A stretch of 64,000 nt of DNA, from NCBI RefSeq assembly GCF_029691405.1, contig NZ_CP121467.1, forward strand, positions 434,001 through 498,000, written 5' to 3'. A program made the position numbers and the translations under genes. The DNA comes from Streptococcus sp. D7B5. Its GTDB lineage: Bacteria > Bacillota > Bacilli > Lactobacillales > Streptococcaceae. This document shows positions 8,720 through 19,238 of the stretch, one piece after another; position 1 is the first letter of the stretch; every line of letters begins with the position of its first letter. The notes beneath the pieces are model-generated. The model was not told the DNA's origin, searched no databases, and saw nothing but the letters and a program-made list of their open reading frames with translations.

Positions 8720-8812
8720 AAATATAACCCAAAAATGCTTTTCAATTTCTGGAAAAAGTAGTATAATACATCTATTATAGAAATTTTTAGAAAATTCCGA
8801 AAGAGGTTATTT

Positions 8813-9889
8813 ATGGGATATACAGTTGCTGTAGTCGGCGCGACAGGTGCTGTCGGAGCTCAGATGATAAAAATGTTGGAAGAATCAACACTTCCAATCG
8901 ATAAAATTCGTTACCTTGCTTCTGCACGTTCAGCAGGCAAGACTTTGAAATTTAAAGACCAAGATATTACGATTGAAGAAACGACTGAGACCGCTTTTGA
9001 GGGTGTTGATATTGCACTCTTCTCAGCAGGTGGTTCGACATCAGCTAAGTATGCACCATACGCAGTTCAAGCTGGAGCGGTAGTAGTAGATAACACATCT
9101 TATTTCCGTCAAAATCCAGATGTACCATTGGTTGTGCCGGAAGTCAATGCTCACGCACTTGATGCCCACAACGGGATTATTGCTTGCCCTAACTGTTCAA
9201 CAATCCAAATGATGGTGGCTCTTGAGCCTGTTCGTCAAAAATGGGGCTTGGACCGTATCATCGTTTCAACATACCAAGCAGTCTCTGGTGCTGGTATGGG
9301 AGCGATCCTTGAAACACAACGTGAACTTCGTGAAGTCTTGAATGACGGTGTGAATCCACGTGATTTGCATGCGGAAATCTTACCTTCAGGTGGTGACAAG
9401 AAACACTATCCTATTGCCTTTAACGCTCTTCCACAAATTGATGTCTTCACTGACAATGATTACACTTACGAAGAGATGAAGATGACTAAGGAAACGAAGA
9501 AAATCATGGAAGATGATAGCATCGCAGTGTCTGCAACATGTGTGCGTATTCCAGTCTTGTCAGCTCACTCTGAGTCAGTTTATATCGAAACAAAAGAAGT
9601 GGCTCCAATCGAAGAAGTGAAAGCAGCTATCGCAGCCTTTCCAGGTGCAGTTCTTGAGGATGACGTAGCGCATCAAATCTATCCGCAAGCCATCAATGCA
9701 GTTGGTTCACGTGATACCTTTGTTGGTCGTATCCGTAAAGACTTAGATGCTGAAAAAGGAATCCATATGTGGGTTGTTTCAGATAACCTTCTCAAAGGTG
9801 CTGCCTGGAACTCAGTTCAGATTGCAGAAACGCTTCACGAACGTGGATTGGTTCGTCCAACAGCTGAGTTGAAATTTGAATTAAAATAG
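8813..9889 (+). CDS. asd: Aspartate-semialdehyde dehydrogenase
   Basis: 358 residues. NADP-binding [10 protein letters not shown] sits at the N-terminus, catalytic Cys128 lies in CPNCSTIQ, and [11 protein letters not shown] and SVRIP-like [11 protein letters not shown] motifs follow. It makes aspartate semialdehyde from aspartyl phosphate, feeding lysine/diaminopimelate, threonine and methionine synthesis. RBS AGAGG-type sequence before ATG. It is followed 56 bp later by dapA, the first lysine-branch enzyme that uses its product, so the two probably form an operon. The upstream asd-type RNA may tie expression to another signal. Confidence 0.97.
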   Translation: MGYTVAVVGATGAVGAQMIKMLEESTLPIDKIRYLASARSAGKTLKFKDQDITIEETTETAFEGVDIALFSAGGSTSAKYAPYAVQAGAVVVDNTSYFRQNPDVPLVVPEVNAHALDAHNGIIACPNCSTIQMMVALEPVRQKWGLDRIIVSTYQAVSGAGMGAILETQRELREVLNDGVNPRDLHAEILPSGGDKKHYPIAFNALPQIDVFTDNDYTYEEMKMTKETKKIMEDDSIAVSATCVRIPVLSAHSESVYIETKEVAPIEEVKAAIAAFPGAVLEDDVAHQIYPQAINAVGSRDTFVGRIRKDLDAEKGIHMWVVSDNLLKGAAWNSVQIAETLHERGLVRPTAELKFELK

Positions 9890-9945
9890 TCATATCGTTT
9901 AGGAGTTCAGATGAACTCCTTCTTTGAAATAGAGAGGTGTTTCTC

Positions 9946-10881
9946 ATGTCTTATCAAGATTTAAAAGAGTGTAAAATCATCACGGCCTTTATTACCCCTT
10001 TCCATGAGGATGGTTCCATCAACTTTGATGCTATTCCAGCCTTGATTGAGCATTTATTGGCCCATCACACAGATGCAATTCTTCTAGCTGGAACGACTGC
10101 TGAGAGTCCAACTTTGACCCACGATGAGGAGTTGGAACTCTTTGCGGCTGTACAAAAGATTGTTAATGGACGTGTTCCTTTGATTGCGGGTGTAGGTACC
10201 AATGATACGCGTGACTCGATTGAGTTTGTCAAAGAAGTCGCAGAATTTGGCGGTTTCGCTGCTGGACTTGCAATCGTACCATACTACAACAAACCTTCAC
10301 AAGAAGGCATGTATCAGCACTTTAAAGCTATTGCAGATGCTTCTGACTTGCCTATTATCATCTATAACATTCCAGGGCGTGTAGTAGTGGAATTAACTCC
10401 AGAAACCATGCTTCGTTTGGCTGACCATCCAAATATCATTGGTGTCAAAGAATGTACCAGCTTGGCAAATATGGCTTACTTGATTGAGCACAAGCCAGAA
10501 GAATTCTTGATTTATACAGGTGAAGATGGAGATGCCTTCCATGCCATGAACCTTGGTGCGGATGGGGTTATTTCTGTTGCCTCCCATACAAATGGAGATG
10601 AGATGCACGAGATGTTCACTGCCATTGCAGAAAGCGATATGAAGAAAGCTGCAGCTATTCAGCGTAAATTCATTCCTAAGGTCAATGCCCTCTTCTCTTA
10701 TCCAAGTCCTGCTCCAGTTAAGGCAGTTTTGAACTACATGGGATTTGAAGCGGGGCCAACTCGTCTACCTCTTGTTCCAGCACCAGAAGAAGATGCCAAA
10801 CGCATCATCAAAGTTGTCGTAGATGGCGACTACGAAGCGACTAAGGCAACTGTAACAGGTGTCCTTAGACCAGATTACTAA
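9946..10881 (+). CDS. dapA: 4-hydroxy-tetrahydrodipicolinate synthase
   Basis: 311 residues from the ATG preceded by AGAGAGG; the longer in-frame GTG start has no support. This is a class I aldolase barrel with the Schiff-base Lys168 in GVKECTS, the proton-relay Tyr140 in IIYNIPGR and the substrate-binding GTTAESPT. It condenses pyruvate with aspartate semialdehyde, committing carbon to diaminopimelate and lysine. A bidirectional terminator directly follows and separates it from convergent mnmE. Confidence 0.96.
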   Translation: MSYQDLKECKIITAFITPFHEDGSINFDAIPALIEHLLAHHTDAILLAGTTAESPTLTHDEELELFAAVQKIVNGRVPLIAGVGTNDTRDSIEFVKEVAEFGGFAAGLAIVPYYNKPSQEGMYQHFKAIADASDLPIIIYNIPGRVVVELTPETMLRLADHPNIIGVKECTSLANMAYLIEHKPEEFLIYTGEDGDAFHAMNLGADGVISVASHTNGDEMHEMFTAIAESDMKKAAAIQRKFIPKVNALFSYPSPAPVKAVLNYMGFEAGPTRLPLVPAPEEDAKRIIKVVVDGDYEATKATVTGVLRPDY

Positions 10882-10891
10882 TAAAGACAAT

Positions 10892-10926
10892 AAAATCCAT
10901 GACCGAATGAACGATCATGGATTTTT
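10892..10926. terminator. Bidirectional terminator dapA / mnmE
   Basis: AAAATCCATGA pairs with TCATGGATTTTT, loop CCGAATGAACGA, between convergent genes. Confidence 0.88.
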
Positions 10927-10927
10927 C

Positions 10928-12301
10928 TTATTTTCCTAAACAGAATTGGCTAAAGAGTTGGGTGATGAGTTCATCAGGTGCGGCATCTCCAGTGATTTCT
11001 CCGAGAATTTCCCAAGTACGGGTCAAGTCAACTTGAAGCAAATCAACTGGCATACCCAGTTCAAGACCTTCATTAACTGCTTGTAGGCTTTCAACGGCCT
11101 TCTCAATCAAGGAAATATGACGGGCATTAGATAGGTAAGTAGCATCTTGCTCGACCAAACCAGCATTTTCAAAGAAGAGGTTGTTAATGCGTTCTTCAAT
11201 CTTATCGATGTTTCGATTTTTAAGGACTGAAATGCGGATGATATCTTCTGGAAGTTCCTCTGTTTCAATAGCTTCTTGCAGGTCAGTTTTGTTGAGGAGA
11301 ATGATTCGATTAGTATCTTGACTAATTTCAAGAAGTTGTCGGTCTTGGGCAGTTAGAGGTTCGCTAGCATTTAAGACAAGCAGGACCAAGTCAGCTTCCT
11401 TGAGGGCTTTTCTAGAACGTTCGACACCGATTTGTTCCACGATGTCATCTGTTTCACGGATACCAGCTGTATCAATCAATTTGAGAGGAACCCCGTTAAT
11501 GTTGACGTATTCTTCGATAACATCTCGTGTCGTACCAGCGATATCTGTTACAATAGCCTTGTCTTCACGAAGGAGATTGTTGAGAAGACTGGATTTCCCA
11601 ACGTTGGGGCGTCCGATGATAGCAGTGGAAATTCCTTCACGAAGGATTTTACCACGACGAGCTGTTCTAAGGAGATTGGTTAGCAATTGCTCAAACTCCA
11701 TTGTTTTCTCACGGACGACTGCAGTAGTGGCTTCCTCAACATCGTCATACTCAGGATAGTCGATATTAACCTCAACTTGGGCAAGTGTATTGAGGATTTC
11801 TTGGCGAGTATTATTAATGAGGTCAGAAAGAGAACCGTCCAATTGTTTGACTGCAATATTCATGGCCTTATCTGTCTTAGCACGGATGATGTCCATCACC
11901 GCCTCAGCCTGTGTTAAGTCCACACGACCGTTTAGAAAGGCACGCTTGGTAAATTCACCAGGTTCTGCTAACCGAGCTCCTTCACGGATAGCTAGTTGGA
12001 GAATCTCATTGGTCACCGCAATCCCACCGTGAGTGTTAATCTCGATAATATCCTCACGAGTGAAGGTCTTTGGAGACTTCATAGCTCCAACCATAACTTC
12101 GTCCATGACCTTCCCTGTCTGCGGGTCAACAATGTGACCGTAGTTGAGGGTATGGCTTGCAACCTTGCTCAAGTCTTTTCCTTTAAAAATCTTTTGCGCA
12201 ATGGCAAAACTATCTGTTCCGCTCAAGCGGACAATACCAATGGCTCCTTCACCTAGTGGAGTAGAGATAGCAGCGATGGTATCAAATTCACGTGTAATCA
12301 T
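10928..12301 (-). CDS. mnmE: tRNA modification GTPase MnmE
   Basis: 457 residues from the ATG preceded by AAAAGGAAATAGTA; an upstream in-frame extension is not supported. The N-terminal tetrahydrofolate-binding domain opens [20 protein letters not shown]. The helical domain and a G domain ([21 protein letters not shown]) follow, and the C-terminal FCLGK carries the family's Cys. With MnmG it makes the 5-carboxymethylaminomethyl modification of U34 in several tRNAs. It is on the minus strand, convergent with dapA. Confidence 0.97.
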   Translation of the reverse strand: MITREFDTIAAISTPLGEGAIGIVRLSGTDSFAIAQKIFKGKDLSKVASHTLNYGHIVDPQTGKVMDEVMVGAMKSPKTFTREDIIEINTHGGIAVTNEILQLAIREGARLAEPGEFTKRAFLNGRVDLTQAEAVMDIIRAKTDKAMNIAVKQLDGSLSDLINNTRQEILNTLAQVEVNIDYPEYDDVEEATTAVVREKTMEFEQLLTNLLRTARRGKILREGISTAIIGRPNVGKSSLLNNLLREDKAIVTDIAGTTRDVIEEYVNINGVPLKLIDTAGIRETDDIVEQIGVERSRKALKEADLVLLVLNASEPLTAQDRQLLEISQDTNRIILLNKTDLQEAIETEELPEDIIRISVLKNRNIDKIEERINNLFFENAGLVEQDATYLSNARHISLIEKAVESLQAVNEGLELGMPVDLLQVDLTRTWEILGEITGDAAPDELITQLFSQFCLGK

Positions 12302-12403
12302 ACTATTTCCTTTTGTATTTCTTTTCTTAGGATAGGTATCCAAGCATCTCTTCAAATTGTAACAAAATTAGACTATTTCTTCAATGGATGCTACTTGGAG
12401 ATT

Positions 12404-12432
12404 GAAAAAGCCTAAGCAATTCTGCTTAAGCT
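12404..12432 (-). terminator. Terminator of the tautomerase gene
   Basis: Read on the minus strand: AGCTTAAGC, loop AGAATT, GCTTAGGCT, then TTTTC. Confidence 0.75.
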
Positions 12433-12435
12433 AGA

Positions 12436-12618
12436 TTATTTGGTGCGCATTTCCCCTTGTGGGAAGTAAGTTCCTTCTGGCATGTCGTTGATGATGACAT
12501 GGACGGCTGATTGAGGGGCTCCAGTGTTGCGGACAACAGCTTCCGTTACTTCCTTAGCAAGAGCTTTCTTTTGCTCGAGCGTGCGACCTTCAAATAAATC
12601 GATGCGTACAAATGGCAT
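12436..12618 (-). CDS. 4-oxalocrotonate tautomerase-family protein
   Basis: 60 residues after Met, starting Pro-Phe-Val. The start at 12618 is chosen because the family needs Pro as the mature N-terminal catalytic base; a start five codons upstream would bury it. The sequence PFVRIDLFEGRT...QKKALAKEVT is typical of small (about 60 residue) tautomerases that assemble as hexamers. The physiological substrate in streptococci is unknown. Single gene with its own terminator. Confidence 0.9.
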   Translation of the reverse strand: MPFVRIDLFEGRTLEQKKALAKEVTEAVVRNTGAPQSAVHVIINDMPEGTYFPQGEMRTK

Positions 12619-12740
12619 AATAGCTTCCTCCACTAGTTTGTGATTTCTTCTATTTTACCACATTTTGCCGTTTAAAGCTTCAGGAAATTATGATATACTA
12701 GAATGTAGCAAAAATTTAGAAATGGACGTGAAATAGAAGC

Positions 12741-13331
12741 ATGGCACAGTTGTATTATCGTTATGGGACTATGAACTCAGGTAAAACGATTGAGATTCTC
12801 AAGGTGGCCTATAACTATGAGGAGCAAGGAAAGGGAGTTGTGATTATGACTTCGGCTCTGGATACGCGTGACGGTGTTGGCTATGTGTCGAGTCGAATCG
12901 GCATGAAACGCCCAGCAATTGCGATTGAGGAAACGACAGATATCTTCGGCTATATCCGAGACTTACCTGAGAAACCATACTGTGTGTTGGTCGATGAGGC
13001 CCAGTTTCTCAAGCGTCACCATGTTTACGACCTAGCTCGTGTTGTGGACGAGCTAGACATACCTGTCATGGCTTTTGGTTTGAAGAATGACTTTCGCAAT
13101 GAATTGTTCGAAGGCTCCAAATATCTCTTGCTTTTAGCAGATAAAATCGATGAGATTAAAACCATTTGTCAGTTTTGTAAGAAAAAGGCGACCATGGTGT
13201 TGCGTACGCAGGATGGTGTGCCAGTCTATGATGGCGAACAAATTCAGATCGGTGGAAATGAAACCTATATCTCAGTCTGCCGAAAACATTATTTTGCACC
13301 TGAAATCAATAAGGAGAATGAAGAAAAATGA
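12741..13331 (+). CDS. tdk: Thymidine kinase
   Basis: 196 residues. P-loop GTMNSGKT, the DEAQFL motif with the catalytic acid, and C-terminal zinc-binding Cys residues (CQFCKKKA and CRKHY) make it a type II thymidine kinase that salvages thymidine to dTMP. Its stop overlaps the prfA start by 4 bp (ATGA). It is the first gene of a long housekeeping run. Confidence 0.96.
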   Translation: MAQLYYRYGTMNSGKTIEILKVAYNYEEQGKGVVIMTSALDTRDGVGYVSSRIGMKRPAIAIEETTDIFGYIRDLPEKPYCVLVDEAQFLKRHHVYDLARVVDELDIPVMAFGLKNDFRNELFEGSKYLLLLADKIDEIKTICQFCKKKATMVLRTQDGVPVYDGEQIQIGGNETYISVCRKHYFAPEINKENEEK

Positions 13332-14407
13332 ACATCTATGATCAACTACAAGCTGTAGAAGACCGTTATGAAGAACTAGGAGAATTGCTGAGTGACCCTG
13401 ATGTCGTTTCTGACACCAAGCGATTCATGGAGCTTTCAAAAGAAGAGGCTTCAACTCGTGATACGGTAACAGCCTACCGTGAGTACAAACAAGTTCTTCA
13501 AAACATCGTTGATGCCGAAGAGATGATTAAGGAATCAGGTGGAGATGCGGACTTGGAAGAAATGGCCAAGCAAGAATTAAAAGATGCCAAGGCTGAAAAA
13601 GAAGAATACGAAGAAAAACTCAAAATCTTGCTCCTTCCAAAAGATCCTAATGATGACAAGAACATCATCCTTGAAATCCGTGGAGCAGCTGGTGGAGATG
13701 AAGCAGCGCTCTTCGCTGGAGATTTGCTAACTATGTACCAAAAGTATGCAGAAGCCCAAGGCTGGCGCTTTGAAGTCATGGAAGCTTCTATGAATGGTGT
13801 CGGTGGTTTCAAGGAAGTGGTTGCTATGGTTTCTGGTCAATCTGTATATTCTAAGCTTAAGTACGAATCAGGTGCCCACCGTGTGCAACGTGTCCCTGTG
13901 ACAGAAAGCCAAGGTCGTGTCCACACTTCAACTGCGACAGTTCTTGTTATGCCTGAAGTCGAAGAAGTAGAATACGATATTGATCCAAAAGACCTTCGTG
14001 TTGATATCTACCACGCATCAGGTGCTGGTGGACAGAACGTCAATAAGGTTGCGACTGCCGTTCGTATCGTTCACTTGCCAACCAATATCAAGGTTGAGAT
14101 GCAGGAAGAACGTACCCAGCAGAAAAACCGTGAGAAGGCCATGAAAATCATCCGTGCGCGTGTTGCTGACCACTTTGCACAAATTGCCCAGGATGAACAA
14201 GACGCTGAACGTAAGTCTACTATCGGTACTGGTGACCGTTCAGAACGTATTCGTACATATAACTTCCCACAAAACCGTGTCACAGACCACCGTATTGGCT
14301 TGACTCTCCAAAAACTAGATACCATCTTGTCTGGTAAATTGGATGAAGTTGTGGATGCCTTGGTTCTTTATGACCAAACACAAAAATTAGAAGAATTAAA
14401 CAAATAA
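13328..14407 (+). CDS. prfA: Peptide chain release factor 1
   Basis: 359 residues. The GGQ motif ([11 protein letters not shown]) triggers peptidyl-tRNA hydrolysis, and the tripeptide anticodon region PVT ([10 protein letters not shown]) reads UAA/UAG. Length is normal. It overlaps tdk by 4 bp and prmC by 1 bp (TAATG). prmC methylates the Gln of this GGQ, so the pair is functionally linked. Confidence 0.97.
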   Translation: MNIYDQLQAVEDRYEELGELLSDPDVVSDTKRFMELSKEEASTRDTVTAYREYKQVLQNIVDAEEMIKESGGDADLEEMAKQELKDAKAEKEEYEEKLKILLLPKDPNDDKNIILEIRGAAGGDEAALFAGDLLTMYQKYAEAQGWRFEVMEASMNGVGGFKEVVAMVSGQSVYSKLKYESGAHRVQRVPVTESQGRVHTSTATVLVMPEVEEVEYDIDPKDLRVDIYHASGAGGQNVNKVATAVRIVHLPTNIKVEMQEERTQQKNREKAMKIIRARVADHFAQIAQDEQDAERKSTIGTGDRSERIRTYNFPQNRVTDHRIGLTLQKLDTILSGKLDEVVDALVLYDQTQKLEELNK

Positions 14408-15243
14408 TGAAATTAGCTCAATTATTTTCAGATTTTGAAGAAGAGTTGGTTAGACAAGGAGAGGAAGCTGAAAGCCTCTCTTTTGTCTATCGTAGCCTAA
14501 AAAATCTCTCTTTTACGGACTTTGTCTTTGCTCTTCAGCAGGAAGTGACAAAAGAGGAAGAAAATTTTGTAGAAGAAATTTACCAGCAGTTAGTGGCTCA
14601 CAAACCGGCGCAGTACATCATTGGTCACGCAGATTTCTTTGGAATGCAGTTAAAAGTGGATGAGCGGGTTTTGATTCCTCGTCCAGAAACAGAAGAGTTG
14701 GTGGAACTTATCCTAGTCGAAAATCTTGAGGATAAGCTTAAGGTCCTAGATATCGGAACTGGAAGTGGCGCCATAGCTCTCGCATTAGCAAAAAACAGAC
14801 CAGATTGGTCAGTGACAGCAGCAGATATTTCCCAAGATGCCTTAGAGCTTGCATCAGAGAATGCTAAAAATCAAAATCTTAATATATTTTTTAAAAAATC
14901 TGATTGTTTTGCAGAAATTTCTGAAAAATATGATATAATTGTATCCAATCCACCCTATATCTCTCGTGAAGATGAGTCAGAGGTTGGTTTGAATGTTTTG
15001 CATTCAGAACCTCATCTAGCTCTCTTTGCAGATGAGGATGGCCTAGCTATTTATCGCAGAATTGCGGAAGATGCAAAAGACTATCTCACAGATGGTGGTA
15101 AGATTTACCTTGAAATTGGATACAAGCAAGGTCAAAGTGTTCCTGCGCTTTTTAGGAAATATCTTCCTGAAAAACGAGTACGAACACTCAAAGACCAATT
15201 TGGTCAAGATAGGATGGTTGTAGTTGATGATGGACAGGATTAG
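14407..15243 (+). CDS. prmC: Release factor glutamine methyltransferase
   Basis: 278 residues. SAM-binding LDIGTGSGAIAL and the catalytic NPPY (SNPPYIS) identify a HemK/PrmC N5-glutamine methyltransferase. It modifies the GGQ glutamine of release factors 1 and 2. It is translationally coupled to prfA and overlaps the next gene by about 17 bp. Confidence 0.96.
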   Translation: MKLAQLFSDFEEELVRQGEEAESLSFVYRSLKNLSFTDFVFALQQEVTKEEENFVEEIYQQLVAHKPAQYIIGHADFFGMQLKVDERVLIPRPETEELVELILVENLEDKLKVLDIGTGSGAIALALAKNRPDWSVTAADISQDALELASENAKNQNLNIFFKKSDCFAEISEKYDIIVSNPPYISREDESEVGLNVLHSEPHLALFADEDGLAIYRRIAEDAKDYLTDGGKIYLEIGYKQGQSVPALFRKYLPEKRVRTLKDQFGQDRMVVVDDGQD

Positions 15244-15829
15244 ACAAGAGTTGGAAAAGGGCGGAGCTGTTGTTTTGCCTACAGAGACAGTTTATGGTCT
15301 CTTTGCTAAGGCCTTAGACGAAAAAGCTGTCGACCATGTTTACAAACTCAAACGTCGTCCTAGAGATAAGGCACTCAATCTTAATGTCGCTTTTCTAGAG
15401 GACATCTTGCACTTTTCAAAGAATCAGCCAACTTATCTACAAAAGCTTGTAGAGGCCTTTTTACCGGGTCCCTTGACCATTATCCTCGAAGCCAATGACC
15501 GAGTTCCCTATTGGGTCAATTCTGGTCTTTCAACGGTGGGATTTCGGATGCCGAGTTATCCCATTACACTGGATTTGATTCGAGAGACAGGACCCTTGAT
15601 TGGGCCGTCTGCCAATATCTCGGGTCAGGCGAGTGGAGTGACCTTTGCTCAAATTCTAGAGGATTTTGACCAAGAGGTTTTGGGTCTGGAGGACGACGCT
15701 TTTCTAACTGGACAGGATTCGACTATTTTGGATTTGTCTGGAGACAAGGTGAAAATCTTGCGCCAGGGGGCGATTAAGCGAGAAGATATTCTTGCTCGGT
15801 TGCCAGAGATTTCTTTTGAGGAGGAATGA
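15227..15829 (+). CDS. YrdC/Sua5-family threonylcarbamoyl-AMP synthase
   Basis: About 200 residues of a single YrdC domain: VLPTETVYGLFAKA, KLKRRPRDKALNL, FLPGPLTIIL and GPSANISGQ. The fold makes threonylcarbamoyl-AMP for the t6A37 tRNA modification. The C-terminal Sua5 domain is absent or very short, so this is the short TsaC-like form. TTG, ATG and ATG codons are consecutive at 15224, 15227 and 15230, with AGGATGG just upstream; I chose the first ATG. It sits inside the prfA-prmC translation-quality cluster. Confidence 0.88.
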   Translation: MMDRIRQELEKGGAVVLPTETVYGLFAKALDEKAVDHVYKLKRRPRDKALNLNVAFLEDILHFSKNQPTYLQKLVEAFLPGPLTIILEANDRVPYWVNSGLSTVGFRMPSYPITLDLIRETGPLIGPSANISGQASGVTFAQILEDFDQEVLGLEDDAFLTGQDSTILDLSGDKVKILRQGAIKREDILARLPEISFEEE

Positions 15830-15830
15830 G

Positions 15831-16262
15831 ATGCTAAGAGATTTGCAAGAAACAGATGTGAATGCTATATGTGAGATTAACCAAGAGGCTTTGGGTTATT
15901 CTTTTAGTCCAGAGGACACAGCTAGTCAACTAGCTAGACTGTCTCAGGATTCTCATCATTTCCTACTTGGCTATGAGGATGAGGTCAGCCATGTCCTACT
16001 TGGATATGTCCATGCTGAAGTTTATGAATCCCTCTATTCCAAAGCAGGATTTAATATTTTAGGCTTAGCAGTTTCGCCTCAAGCACAAGGACGAGGTATC
16101 GGTAAAAGTTTACTGCAAGGGTTGGATCAAGAAGCAAAAAGACGGGGTTATGGGTTTATCCGCTTAAACTCTGCTGATCATCGTCTGGGAGCTCATGCAT
16201 TTTATGAAAAAGTTGGTTATACTTGTGATAAAGTGCAGAAACGGTTTATTCGCATCTTTTAG
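15831..16262 (+). CDS. GNAT-family acetyltransferase
   Basis: 143 residues from the ATG after GAGGAGGAATGAG; a longer frame upstream lies inside the previous gene. The acetyl-CoA motif reads VSPQAQGRGIGKSLL and the C-terminal HAFYEKVGY strand-helix is typical of GNAT enzymes. The substrate cannot be told. It starts one base after the YrdC-family stop, so it is co-translated, and it precedes glyA. Confidence 0.88.
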   Translation: MLRDLQETDVNAICEINQEALGYSFSPEDTASQLARLSQDSHHFLLGYEDEVSHVLLGYVHAEVYESLYSKAGFNILGLAVSPQAQGRGIGKSLLQGLDQEAKRRGYGFIRLNSADHRLGAHAFYEKVGYTCDKVQKRFIRIF

Positions 16263-16311
16263 TATAATTTCTTAAACTAAAGGACCAGTCACACTATAAA
16301 GGAGAAGACCT

Positions 16312-17568
16312 ATGATTTTTGATAAAGACGATTTTAAAGCATACGATGCTGATCTATGGAATGCTATTGCCAAAGAAGAAGAACGCCAACAAAACAATAT
16401 CGAGTTGATTGCTTCGGAAAACGTTGTTTCCAAGGCTGTTATGGCAGCTCAAGGGTCTATCTTGACAAACAAATATGCCGAGGGTTACCCAGGACGCCGT
16501 TATTATGGTGGAACTGATGTAGTAGACGTGGTAGAAACTCTAGCTATTGAACGTGCAAAAGAAATTTTCGGTGCTAAATTCGCCAATGTCCAACCTCACT
16601 CAGGAAGCCAAGCCAACTGTGCGGCTTACATGGCCTTGATTGAGCCAGGTGATACCGTTATGGGGATGGATTTGGCAGCAGGTGGACACTTGACCCACGG
16701 AGCTCCAGTTAGCTTCTCTGGTCAAACCTACAACTTTGTTTCTTACAGTGTGGATCCTGAAACGGAACTCTTGGACTTTGATGCAATCTTGAAACAAGCC
16801 CAAGAAGTAAAACCAAAACTAATCGTAGCAGGTGCATCAGCTTATTCTCAAATTATCGACTTCTCAAAATTCCGTGAAATCGCAGATGCTGTTGGGGCTA
16901 AGCTTATGGTCGATATGGCCCATATCGCTGGTTTGGTTGCAGCTGGACTTCATCCAAGCCCAGTACCATACGCTCATATCACTACAACAACGACCCACAA
17001 AACTCTTCGTGGACCGCGTGGTGGTTTGATCTTGACAAATGATGAGGACCTAGCTAAGAAAATCAACTCAGCTATTTTCCCAGGTATTCAAGGCGGTCCT
17101 TTAGAGCATGTTGTTGCTGCTAAGGCGGTTTCATTCAAAGAAGTTTTGGACCCAGCCTTCAAGGAATATGCTGCTAATGTCATCAAAAACAGCAAGGCTA
17201 TGGTTGAAGTCTTCTTGAAAGACCCTGATTTCCGTATCATCTCAGGTGGTACTGAAAATCATCTCTTCCTAGTGGATGTGACTAAGGTTGTAGAAAACGG
17301 AAAAGTTGCTCAAAACTTGCTGGATGAAGTTAATATTACCCTAAATAAAAACTCAATTCCATACGAAACCTTGTCACCATTCAAGACAAGTGGAATTCGT
17401 ATCGGAGCAGCAGCCATCACTGCACGTGGATTTGGTGAAGAAGAAAGCCGTAAAGTGGCTGAACTCATCATTAAAACCCTTAAAAATGCAGAAAATGAGG
17501 CTGTATTAGAAGAAGTGAGAAGTGAAGTCAAAGCGTTGACAGATGCCTTCCCACTATACGAGGACTAA
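16312..17568 (+). CDS. glyA: Serine hydroxymethyltransferase
   Basis: 418 residues. [24 protein letters not shown] and the PLP-binding Lys in [14 protein letters not shown] are diagnostic. It interconverts serine and glycine with tetrahydrofolate, the main source of one-carbon units. RBS AAGGAG before ATG. The following nucleoid-associated gene begins 7 bp after its stop. Confidence 0.97.
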   Translation: MIFDKDDFKAYDADLWNAIAKEEERQQNNIELIASENVVSKAVMAAQGSILTNKYAEGYPGRRYYGGTDVVDVVETLAIERAKEIFGAKFANVQPHSGSQANCAAYMALIEPGDTVMGMDLAAGGHLTHGAPVSFSGQTYNFVSYSVDPETELLDFDAILKQAQEVKPKLIVAGASAYSQIIDFSKFREIADAVGAKLMVDMAHIAGLVAAGLHPSPVPYAHITTTTTHKTLRGPRGGLILTNDEDLAKKINSAIFPGIQGGPLEHVVAAKAVSFKEVLDPAFKEYAANVIKNSKAMVEVFLKDPDFRIISGGTENHLFLVDVTKVVENGKVAQNLLDEVNITLNKNSIPYETLSPFKTSGIRIGAAAITARGFGEEESRKVAELIIKTLKNAENEAVLEEVRSEVKALTDAFPLYED

Positions 17569-17575
17569 TACTTTT

Positions 17576-18550
17576 ATGGACATTTATATTAAGAAAGCTA
17601 TTATCCATCAGTTCAGCCCAGACGATACTGAGTTGTTCTTAGCGGATAAGTTTCTCAATATCACTCCAAAAATCGAAGAATACCTGCGCAAAAAAATTGA
17701 ACGTGTGTATTCAGATGAAGCTAAGACTGGGATTTTCGAGGAAGAAAATCCCTTCTTCAATCACATCACAGACGATTTGTTGGAGACATCAGTAACACTG
17801 GCTAATCTCTGGAAAGAGGAGTTCAGCATTTCTGAAAATCTCAAGACCAATGACTTGGTTTTTGTTCAGTTTTATAAAGAAGGCGTAGAGCATTTCGCTT
17901 TCTTGCGAATTGCTCTACGTGAGACCTTGACTCACCTTGGAGGAGAAGTTGATAATCCAATCAAGATGACTCAGAATAACCTGCCTGGATTTGGAACGGG
18001 GGCTGATGAGGCTTTGGTCATCAATCTTCAAAGTCGCAAGTACCATTTGATCGAAAAACGAATCAAGTACAACGGGGCTTTCTTGAACTATTTTTCAGAC
18101 AATCTCTTAAACGTTGCCCCTAAGATTTCGCCAAAAAAATCCATCAAGGAACTGGAAAAAACAGCTCAGAGAATTGCAGAGTCCTTTAACACAGATGATT
18201 TTCAATTCCAATCCAAGGTCAAATCAGCGATTTTCAACAATCTTGAAGAAAGCAACGAACTGTCACCTGAGAAATTGGCTAATGACCTTTTTGATAACAA
18301 CCTGACAGCTCGTCTAAGTTTTATCGACCAAGTCAAGGAAGCTGTACCAGAACCGGTTCAGTTCGATGAAATTGATGCCAGTCGCCAACTCAAGAAATTT
18401 GAAAACCAAAAACTTTCCTTGTCAAATGGAATCGAACTTATCGTTCCAAATAATGTATACCAAGACGCGGAGTCTGTTGAATTTATCCAAAACGACAATG
18501 GAACCTATTCTATCTTAATCAAAAATATTGAGGATATTCAAAGTAAATAA
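17576..18550 (+). CDS. Nucleoid-associated protein (NdpA/YejK-like, NA37 family)
   Basis: 324 residues from the ATG 7 bp after glyA, with GAGGA within the glyA end as RBS; an upstream in-frame start inside glyA is unlikely. It opens with [15 protein letters not shown] and has the family-like [24 protein letters not shown] region. Homologues bind DNA and are found with nucleoids, but their role is poorly defined. It overlaps the next gene by one base (TAATG). Confidence 0.8.
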   Translation: MDIYIKKAIIHQFSPDDTELFLADKFLNITPKIEEYLRKKIERVYSDEAKTGIFEEENPFFNHITDDLLETSVTLANLWKEEFSISENLKTNDLVFVQFYKEGVEHFAFLRIALRETLTHLGGEVDNPIKMTQNNLPGFGTGADEALVINLQSRKYHLIEKRIKYNGAFLNYFSDNLLNVAPKISPKKSIKELEKTAQRIAESFNTDDFQFQSKVKSAIFNNLEESNELSPEKLANDLFDNNLTARLSFIDQVKEAVPEPVQFDEIDASRQLKKFENQKLSLSNGIELIVPNNVYQDAESVEFIQNDNGTYSILIKNIEDIQSK

Positions 18551-19152
18551 TGTTTAAATTTATAAGAAGAATGCTAGTGCTAGCAGTCCTCCTTTTTGCT
18601 GGATACAAAGCCTACCACATTCGTCAGGATGTAAAGCAAGTCATGACCTACCAACCTATGGTTCGGGAAATTCTCAGTGAAAGAGATACTCCAGCCAATG
18701 AAGAGTTGGTGCTCGCCATGATTTATACCGAAACCAAAGGAAAAGAAGGCGATGTTATGCAGTCTAGTGAGTCTGCAAGTGGCTCCACCAACACCATCAA
18801 TGATAATGCCTCTAGCATTCGGCAAGGCATTCAAACTCTTACAGATAACCTTTATCTTGCTCAAAACAAAGGAGTGGATGTCTGGACGGCCGTTCAAGCC
18901 TATAATTTTGGACCTGCCTATATAGACTTTATCGCTCAGAATGGTAAGGAAAATACACTAGCATTAGCCAAGCGTTATTCCCGAGAAACGGTCGCTCCTA
19001 TCCTTGGAAATACCACTGGGAAGACCTATACCTACATCAACCCAATTTCTATCTTTCATGGTGCAGAACTCTATGAAAATGGTGGAAATTATTACTATTC
19101 GCGACAGGTACGCTTTAACCTGTACATCATGAAATTCTTTAATTTCTTCTAA
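18550..19152 (+). CDS. Secreted lysozyme-like protein (PvaA-type)
   Basis: 200 residues. An N-terminal signal-anchor (residues 1-20) is followed by a lysozyme-like domain. [13 protein letters not shown] holds the probable catalytic Glu, SSESASG and VQAYNFG match the goose/Slt-type fold of the lysozyme_like (PF13702) family, and [11 protein letters not shown] closes it. It probably cleaves glycan strands of peptidoglycan at the membrane surface. Pneumococcal PvaA belongs to this family and, from memory, lies near glyA. Coupled to the preceding gene. Confidence 0.83.
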   Translation: MFKFIRRMLVLAVLLFAGYKAYHIRQDVKQVMTYQPMVREILSERDTPANEELVLAMIYTETKGKEGDVMQSSESASGSTNTINDNASSIRQGIQTLTDNLYLAQNKGVDVWTAVQAYNFGPAYIDFIAQNGKENTLALAKRYSRETVAPILGNTTGKTYTYINPISIFHGAELYENGGNYYYSRQVRFNLYIMKFFNFF

Positions 19153-19238
19153 GCATCTGGTTTTTCCAGGTGTTTTTCGCTATAAGCTTTCTTTAAGATT
19201 GTTTTATTACCCTAGAAAGGTAAAGGAGGGAATATCCC

